64,000 bases of DNA from Cellulomonas taurus (GTDB taxonomy: Bacteria > Actinomycetota > Actinomycetes > Actinomycetales > Cellulomonadaceae): the NCBI RefSeq assembly GCF_012931845.1, contig NZ_CP051884.1, positions 3,224,001 through 3,288,000 on the forward strand. Reading direction: 5' to 3'. The translations under genes and the position numbers were made by a program. Under the pieces are notes generated by a model that had not been told where the DNA came from, made no database searches, and saw nothing but the letters and a program-made list of their open reading frames with translations. Below, piece by piece: positions 59,129 through 64,000 of this stretch. Each line of letters opens with the position of its first letter. Within the stretch, counting starts at the first letter, position 1.

Positions 59129-59821
59129 TCAGTCGGTGGAGCCGGCGGGACCGAGCAGCTCGGCGAGCACCATGCGGTGCGCCCACCGCGCCCAGGCGAG
59201 GCGGCTCCATCCGGCGCGGGCGACCAGCGACTGCCAGGACTCGGGGCCGAGCACCAGGGAGAGGACGTCGGCCGCCTGATCCGGTGTGGTCAGGTGGGAG
59301 AGCTCGCGGCCGAGGGAGTCGATCAGCGCCCGGTGCAGGGCACGGTGCGCCGCGTCCTCCTCGGCCACCACGGCGGTGAGGTCCGGGTCGCCCGCGGCCT
59401 GGGCACGGAGCAGCTGGGTGAGCTCGGCTCCGGCGGTGAGCAGGTCGGCGCAGCCGCGCACGTGCAGGAAGAGTCGACGCTGGGGGTCGGGTTCGGCGCG
59501 AGCACCGACCGCCCAGGCCAGGTCGAGGAGCCGGGGGCGGGCGTCGCGACGGTCGACTCCGTGGACGGCGGCGTCGAGCGCACCCACCAGGAGGGCTGCC
59601 TTGGTCGGGTAGTGGTAGTAGACGGTCTGGACCCCGACTCCGGCCGCTGCGGCCACCGCGGTGATCGCGGTGCCGTCGACGCCGAGCTGCCGGAACAGCG
59701 GCCCGGCCGAACGGCCGATGGCGCGGCGGGTGGCGGCGGCGCGGCGGGAGCGGCCGTCGGGCAGGTGGTCGATGACGGCGGGTCCGGCGGCGGGGTGCGG
59801 CGCCGCTACCTGGGGAGACAC
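59129..59821 (-). CDS. TetR-family transcriptional regulator
   Basis: A 230-aa regulator: helix-turn-helix at about 30-75 ('AIGRSAGPLFRQLGVDGTAITAVAAAAGVGVQTVYYHYPTKAALL') and a helical ligand domain. It precedes the UvrA-like gene on the same strand by about 180 bp and probably represses it and itself through CTGTAG...CTACAG palindromes. GTG start at 59821. Confidence 0.85.
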   Translation of the reverse strand: MSPQVAAPHPAAGPAVIDHLPDGRSRRAAATRRAIGRSAGPLFRQLGVDGTAITAVAAAAGVGVQTVYYHYPTKAALLVGALDAAVHGVDRRDARPRLLDLAWAVGARAEPDPQRRLFLHVRGCADLLTAGAELTQLLRAQAAGDPDLTAVVAEEDAAHRALHRALIDSLGRELSHLTTPDQAADVLSLVLGPESWQSLVARAGWSRLAWARWAHRMVLAELLGPAGSTD

Positions 59822-59828
59822 GTAGTCA

Positions 59829-59845
59829 CTGTAGCGCCACTACAG
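59829..59845. promoter_or_regulatory. Palindromic operator before tetR
   Basis: CTGTAG-CGCCA-CTACAG, 7 bp before the tetR start; a typical autoregulatory TetR site. Confidence 0.65.
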
Positions 59846-59972
59846 ATTGTGGACGGCGGGCGGGGCGGGGTGTGGAGAAGAGGGAGCGAGAACACCACTA
59901 GTTATTGGAGTCGGACTACAGCTTGCTGAGAGACGTGCAGGCCAGCGTGCAGCTGGAGGGCTGCGCCTTTTC

Positions 59973-59987
59973 TGTAGTCCCACTACA
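59973..59987. promoter_or_regulatory. Second palindrome of the TetR-operator type
   Basis: TGTAGT-CCC-ACTACA, perfect 6-bp arms, sharing the TGTAG/CTACA core with the site at 59829-59845, 128 bp away. A lone half-site ACTACAG lies near 59914. No gene starts to its right on the plus strand; 59846-60134 otherwise appears empty. Confidence 0.55.
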
Positions 59988-60134
59988 AGAAGCTAGCTAC
60001 CGGGTCATCGGGTGCCCAGCGTCCGGCGAGGCGGGGAACAAGGCGAGGCAAGCCGCGCGACGCAACCCGGGACAGCCCCCGCCCGCGCGGTGCGGTCGGA
60101 GGCTGTCGGTAGTGCGAGCCGTGCTCGGTGCGAC

Positions 60135-61142
60135 TCAGTCGCCGAGGGCCGCCTCGATCTTCGGCACCAGGTTGTCCAGCGCGTACAGCTGCGCCCCGAT
60201 GGTGCCGAGGGAGTAGGCGGACGACAGGTCGCCGTCGATCACCACGGCCCGGCCGTCGGCGACCGCGGGGATCGCCTGCCACTGCGGGTCATCGGTGATC
60301 TCGGTGGTGTCGATGAAGATCGGGAACGCGACGATCAGGTCGGCGTCCAGCAGGTCGAGCTGCTCGTCCGAGATGTCCACGCTGAAGCCGGAGGAGGACA
60401 CCGGCAGGTCGGCGATGGTCGGCGACTGGACGAAGCCGAGGTTCTGCAGGAAGTCGACCCGGTCGCCGCCCTCGATGTACGCGCCCCAGCCCTCGGAGGT
60501 GCGGGTCGCGGCGGCGATGGTCTTGCCCTCCCAGTCGGGGTGCTGCTCGCCGGCGGTGGCGAAGGCGTCGTCGAGCTGCTGCTCCAGCTCCTGGCCCTTC
60601 TCCGGGACGCCGAGGGCGGCGGAGATCAGTTCGAGCTGCTGCTGACCGGTGGTGAGGTAGGAGTCGCCGCCCTCCGGAACGCCGACCGTCGGGGCGATCT
60701 GGGACAGCCGGTCGTAGCGGTCCTGGTCGCCGGAGGACTTCACGTCCAGGATCAGGTCGGGCTTCAGGGCGGCGATGGCCTCGTAGGAGGGTTCCAGCGT
60801 GTCGATCAGGGTCGGCGACTCGTCGTACTCCCCCTCGGCCCACGGCCCGACCCCGTCACCACCGAAGCCGAGCCAGTCCGAGGCGCCCACCGGCTGGTAG
60901 CCGAGCGACAGGGCGGTCTCGGCATCGCCCCAGCCGAGGGCGACGATCCGTTCCGGCGTGGACTCGACGGTCACCTCGCCGAACTTGGTGTCGACGGTGG
61001 CCGGGAAGCTGCCCGCGTCGGCGCCGGTGCTGCTCCGGTCGGTGGCGGTAGCCTCGCTGCCGGAGTCGTCGCCGGACGAGCAGGCGCTGAGCGCGAGGAC
61101 GGCGACCGCTGCCAGAGCGGCGGCAACACGGGTGGACTTCAT
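60135..61142 (-). CDS. Siderophore-iron ABC transporter substrate-binding lipoprotein
   Basis: A 335-aa lipoprotein (lipobox LSAC, lipidated Cys21) of the FepB/FhuD/FecB class: 'RIVALGWGDAETALSLGYQPVG', 'ALKPDLILDVKS', 'DRYDRLSQIAPTVGVPEGG', and the C-terminal 'YALDNLVPKIEAAL'. It captures a ferric siderophore outside the membrane for the divergently encoded permeases and ATPase. The promoter region contains a DtxR/IdeR-type iron box. Confidence 0.9.
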   Translation of the reverse strand: MKSTRVAAALAAVAVLALSACSSGDDSGSEATATDRSSTGADAGSFPATVDTKFGEVTVESTPERIVALGWGDAETALSLGYQPVGASDWLGFGGDGVGPWAEGEYDESPTLIDTLEPSYEAIAALKPDLILDVKSSGDQDRYDRLSQIAPTVGVPEGGDSYLTTGQQQLELISAALGVPEKGQELEQQLDDAFATAGEQHPDWEGKTIAAATRTSEGWGAYIEGGDRVDFLQNLGFVQSPTIADLPVSSSGFSVDISDEQLDLLDADLIVAFPIFIDTTEITDDPQWQAIPAVADGRAVVIDGDLSSAYSLGTIGAQLYALDNLVPKIEAALGD

Positions 61143-61209
61143 CGCAGAACCCTTCGGTGGTGGACGCCCGGAGCGCGGAGATCAGCGTCATCGTCGGGCG
61201 AATGCCTGG

Positions 61210-61228
61210 GAAGGTTAGCCTAGCCTCA
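61210..61228. promoter_or_regulatory. DtxR/IdeR-type iron box
   Basis: The core AGGTTAGCCTAGCCT matches the 19-bp consensus TTAGGTTAGSCTAACCTAA at about 15 positions. It is centred between the divergent binding-protein and permease genes, so it can repress both when iron is plentiful. Confidence 0.78.
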
Positions 61229-61251
61229 TGACGAGCGGGAACCACGGGTGA
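61228..61251 (+). CDS. Possible 7-codon leader ORF (MTSGNHG)
   Basis: ATG ... TGA at 61228-61251, its stop overlapping the GTG of the permease (GTGA). It starts inside the iron box region without a ribosome site, so it could be translated from a leaderless mRNA and couple translation into the permease, or it may simply be chance. Confidence 0.25.
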   Translation: MTSGNHG

Positions 61252-62258
61252 CGGTCCACTCCCCCGCACGCCGCACGGTCGCGCTGACGGTCCTGCTGGT
61301 CCTTATGGTCGCGGCGATCGGGCTGAGCCTGGCCGTCGGGTCGCGGCCGGTGGACCTGGGCACCGTCGGGCGGGCACTGACCGGCGGTGACGTCGCCGGA
61401 CCGGATCGGGCGGCGGTGGTCGGGCTGCGGGTGCCGCGCACGGTGCTGGGCATCGCGGTCGGTGCCGGGCTGGCGGTGGCGGGCGGTCTGATGCAGGGCC
61501 TCACCCGCAACCCGCTGGCCGACCCGGGCATCCTCGGGGTGACCAGCGGCGCCGCCTTCGCGGTGGCGATGGGCGTGGTGGTCGTCGGGGTGACTCGGCC
61601 GAGCGGGTACGTCTGGTTCGCCTTCGCCGGTGCGCTGGCGGCGACCCTGGCGGTGTACCTGGTCGGGTCGGCTGGACGCTCCCATGCCGGTCCGGTGCAG
61701 CTGACCCTGGCCGGGGTGGCGATCAGCGCGGTGCTGACCGGGGTCGTCGGGGCGCTGCGCCTGGCGGACCAGGAGCGGTTCGCGGTGCTGCTGACCTGGG
61801 AGTCCGGATCGTTCCAGGCGCGTGGCTGGGCGGTGATCCTGCCGGTGCTGCCCTTCATCGGGGTGGGACTGGTGCTGGCGGCGCTGGTGGCGGGGGCGCT
61901 GAACACGCTCGGACTGGGCGAGGACCTGGCGACGGCACTGGGCACGTCGGTGCGGCTGACCCGTGGGCTGTCGATCGCGGCGATCACCCTGCTGGCCGGC
62001 GGGGCGACCGCGATGGCCGGCCCGATCACGCTGGTCGGGCTGATGGTGCCGCACATCGTGCGCTGGCTGGTCGGACCCGATCAGCGTTGGATCCTCGGGC
62101 TGTCAGCGCTGGCCGGGCCGGTGCTGGTGCTGCTCGCGGATGTGGCGGCGCGGGTGCTGCTCTGGCCGGGTGAGCTGCCGGTCGGGGTGGTGACGGCCTT
62201 CATCGGGGCGCCGGTGCTGATCGCGCTGGTGCGGCGGCGGAAGGCGAGCGGGCTGTGA
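61248..62258 (+). CDS. FecCD-family iron-siderophore permease (first)
   Basis: A 336-aa permease with about nine to ten helices; family blocks 'LRVPRTVLGIAVGAGLAVAGGLMQGLTRNPLADPGILG' and 'AGPITLVGLMVPHIVRWLVGPDQR' (coupling loop to the ATPase). The GTG start at 61248 is 20 bp after the iron box, with no clear ribosome site. Overlaps the second permease (GTGA). Confidence 0.9.
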   Translation: MTVHSPARRTVALTVLLVLMVAAIGLSLAVGSRPVDLGTVGRALTGGDVAGPDRAAVVGLRVPRTVLGIAVGAGLAVAGGLMQGLTRNPLADPGILGVTSGAAFAVAMGVVVVGVTRPSGYVWFAFAGALAATLAVYLVGSAGRSHAGPVQLTLAGVAISAVLTGVVGALRLADQERFAVLLTWESGSFQARGWAVILPVLPFIGVGLVLAALVAGALNTLGLGEDLATALGTSVRLTRGLSIAAITLLAGGATAMAGPITLVGLMVPHIVRWLVGPDQRWILGLSALAGPVLVLLADVAARVLLWPGELPVGVVTAFIGAPVLIALVRRRKASGL

Positions 62259-63256
62259 GGGCCGTGCGGACTGTGCGGACTGTGCGGGCACAGATCGCCG
62301 TGACGGCGCTGACGGTGGTGGCGCTGCTGCTCGCCGTCGTCGCACTGGGGCTGGGCGACTACCCGTTGAGCGTGCCGGAGGTGGTGCGGGCGCTGGTCAC
62401 GGATCAGGGCTTCGCCAGCACGATCGTGGTGCAGTGGCGGCTGCCACGGGTGCTGGTGGCGCTGGTGTTCGGGGCGGCGCTCGGGGTGTCCGGGGCACTG
62501 TTCCAGTCACTGACCCGCAATCCGCTCGGGTCGCCGGACGTGATCGGGTTCTCCACCGGGTCGTACACCGGGGTACTGCTGGTGACCACGGTCGTCGGCA
62601 CCGGGACGCTCGGGGTGTCGGCCGGGGCGCTGATCGCCGGACTGGCCACCGCGCTGGTGGTGTACCTGCTGGCCTACCGGGACGGGGTGCAGGGCTTCCG
62701 GCTGATCGTGGTCGGGATCGGGGTGACCGGGATGCTGCACGGGGTGAACGTGTGGCTGTTGCTCCGGGCGAAGACCGAGGTGGCGATGGCGGCGTCGATC
62801 TGGGGCGCGGGGTCGATCTCGCTGACCGGGTGGTCCCAGGCACTGCCCGCCTTCGCGGTGTTCGCGGTGCTCACGCCGCTGATCTGGGCGGTCCGTGGTC
62901 CCCTACGGCAGCTGGAGCTCGGTGACGACGCCGCGGGGGCGCACGGACTCCGGGTGGAGACGACCCGGCTGGCGGTGGTGGTGCTCGGGGTGGCGCTGAT
63001 CGCGACGGTGACAGCGAGCGCCGGGCCGATCGCCTTTGTGGCGCTGTCGGCACCGCAGATCGCGCGGCGACTGACCCGGTCGGCGGGTCTGCCGCTGCTG
63101 GCGTCGGCGTTGACCGGTGGTGTGCTGCTGCTGGGGGCCGATCTGATCGCGCAGCACGTGCTGCCGACGGCGGTGCCGGTGGGTGTGGTGACGGTGGTGC
63201 TCGGCGGGATCTACCTGCTGACCCTGATCGTGCGGGAGGCGCGACGTCGATGGTGA
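62255..63256 (+). CDS. FecCD-family iron-siderophore permease (second)
   Basis: A 333-aa partner permease: 'WRLPRVLVALVFGAALGVSGALFQSLTRNPLGSPDVIGFSTG', 'SAGPIAFVALSAPQIARRL'. It forms the heterodimeric channel with the first permease. GTG start overlaps the upstream stop; its own stop overlaps the ATPase start by 7 bp. Confidence 0.9.
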   Translation: MRAVRTVRTVRAQIAVTALTVVALLLAVVALGLGDYPLSVPEVVRALVTDQGFASTIVVQWRLPRVLVALVFGAALGVSGALFQSLTRNPLGSPDVIGFSTGSYTGVLLVTTVVGTGTLGVSAGALIAGLATALVVYLLAYRDGVQGFRLIVVGIGVTGMLHGVNVWLLLRAKTEVAMAASIWGAGSISLTGWSQALPAFAVFAVLTPLIWAVRGPLRQLELGDDAAGAHGLRVETTRLAVVVLGVALIATVTASAGPIAFVALSAPQIARRLTRSAGLPLLASALTGGVLLLGADLIAQHVLPTAVPVGVVTVVLGGIYLLTLIVREARRRW

Positions 63257-64000
63257 ACGAGCAGCGGTTGCGGGCGGACGGGCTGACCCTGGGCTACGAC
63301 CGGAAGACGGTGGCGACCGACCTGAGCCTGAGCATCCCGGACGACTCCTTCACGGTGATCGTCGGGCCGAACGCCTGCGGCAAGTCGACCCTGCTGCGGT
63401 CGCTGGCCCGGCTGTTGAAGCCGACCGCCGGCGAGGTGCTGCTGGACGGCGGGTCGATCCACCGGCTGCCGACCAAGGAGGTGGCGCGCCGGGTGGGGCT
63501 GCTGCCGCAGAGCGCGCTGGCGCCGGAGGGGATCACGGTCGCCGATCTGGTCGCCCGCGGCCGCTATCCGCACCAGAACCTGTTCCGGCAGCAGTCGGAG
63601 GCCGATCGTCGGGCGGTGGCCGAGGCGATGGCGGCGACCCGGGTGACCGAGCTGGCGGCGGTGCCGGTGGACGAGCTCTCCGGCGGCCAGCGGCAGCGGG
63701 TCTGGGTGGCGATGGCCCTGGCCCAGCAGACCGGCATCCTGCTGCTGGACGAGCCGACCACGTTCCTGGACATCGCCCACCAGATCGAGCTGATGGATCT
63801 GTTCGCCCGGCTGCACCAGGAGGGGGCGACCCTGGTGGCGGTGCTGCACGACCTGAACCACGCCGCCCGGTACGCCACGCACCTGGTGGTGATGTCCGAC
63901 GGCGCGGTCGTGGCCCAGGGCCGCCCCGCCGAGGTGGTGACCGCGGAGCTGGTGGAGTCGGTGTTCGGCCTGCCGTGCCTGGTGGTGCCGGACCCGCTGG
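63250..64000 (+). CDS. Siderophore ABC transporter ATP-binding protein, 3' truncated by the window
   Basis: At least 250 aa of a FepC/FhuC-like ATPase: Walker A 'GPNACGKST', 'LPQSALAPEGITVADLVARGRYPHQN', signature 'LSGGQRQRVWVAMALAQ', Walker B 'LLLDEPTTFLDIAHQ', switch His in 'VLHDLNHAARYA'. It powers the two FecCD permeases upstream. ATG at 63250 inside the second permease end; the reading frame is open to the window edge, where a FepC would be nearly complete. Confidence 0.92.
   Translation, partial: MVNEQRLRADGLTLGYDRKTVATDLSLSIPDDSFTVIVGPNACGKSTLLRSLARLLKPTAGEVLLDGGSIHRLPTKEVARRVGLLPQSALAPEGITVADLVARGRYPHQNLFRQQSEADRRAVAEAMAATRVTELAAVPVDELSGGQRQRVWVAMALAQQTGILLLDEPTTFLDIAHQIELMDLFARLHQEGATLVAVLHDLNHAARYATHLVVMSDGAVVAQGRPAEVVTAELVESVFGLPCLVVPDPL

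Noticed and set aside
59905..60216. 103-codon plus-strand frame beside the second TetR palindrome
   Set aside because: It runs into the antisense of the iron-binding lipoprotein gene, has no ribosome site and no recognisable motif.

Overview
The window is GC-rich DNA from a Gram-positive actinobacterium, probably of the order Micrococcales (a Cellulomonas/Promicromonospora-type organism). The support is the HspR/HAIR-controlled dnaK-grpE-dnaJ operon, the class Ib nrdHIEF operon with NrdR boxes, many GTG starts, actinobacterial-type 16S/23S/5S genes without tRNAs in the spacer, and DtxR/IdeR-type iron control. Family-level placement is inference from reading the 16S, not from a search.

Layout. 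1-2.2 kb: end of an NAD(P)-binding protein, a DUF1540 protein and a YihY/BrkB membrane protein. 2.2-4.7 kb: a beta-propeller protein whose stop codon was hit by an IS5-family element that also carries a SnoaL-like passenger gene. 4.7-10 kb: a chemoreceptor, then a GntR regulator divergent from an MFS transporter and a carboxylesterase. 10-14 kb: nrdHIEF on the minus strand. 14.4-17.5 kb: a lactococcin-972-type bacteriocin with its ABC permease and ATPase. 17.8-23.2 kb: GntR regulator, allophanate hydrolase and a NitT/TauT-type ABC importer. 23.2-27.3 kb: dnaK-grpE-dnaJ-hspR on the minus strand.

27.7-49.1 kb is the centre of interest: a contiguous lanthipeptide island. A NarL-type histidine kinase/response regulator pair leads into a class III synthetase (LanKC) and a 33-aa class III precursor. 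Next comes a two-component class II system whose alpha and beta precursors closely resemble lacticin 3147 A1 and A2, in the order A1-A2-M1-T-M2-[J position]-small membrane protein. The J position holds a luciferase-like (LLM) flavin/F420 oxidoreductase, a candidate dehydroalanine reductase. A third unit follows: a single-peptide class II precursor with a CTxxxEC motif, LanM, LanT and a LanFE-type immunity ABC transporter. Four precursor genes, most too short for routine ORF calling, were read directly from the sequence. A 16-bp palindromic motif (CATGACAnnTGTCATG) lies 104-130 bp upstream of the first precursor of each of the three units. This suggests one regulator, most simply the linked response regulator, controls all three.

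49.1-49.6 kb has a strong terminator and a 30-bp minisatellite. 49.6-55.1 kb is an rRNA operon on the minus strand (16S-23S-5S) with its promoter, boxA and terminator. 55.4-59.8 kb (minus strand) holds an acetyltransferase with a TetR regulator, a UvrA-like ABC protein of the drug-resistance type and another TetR regulator with palindromic operators. 60.1-64 kb is a siderophore-iron ABC importer: a binding protein divergent from two FecCD permeases and an ATPase cut by the window end, with a DtxR/IdeR-type box between them.
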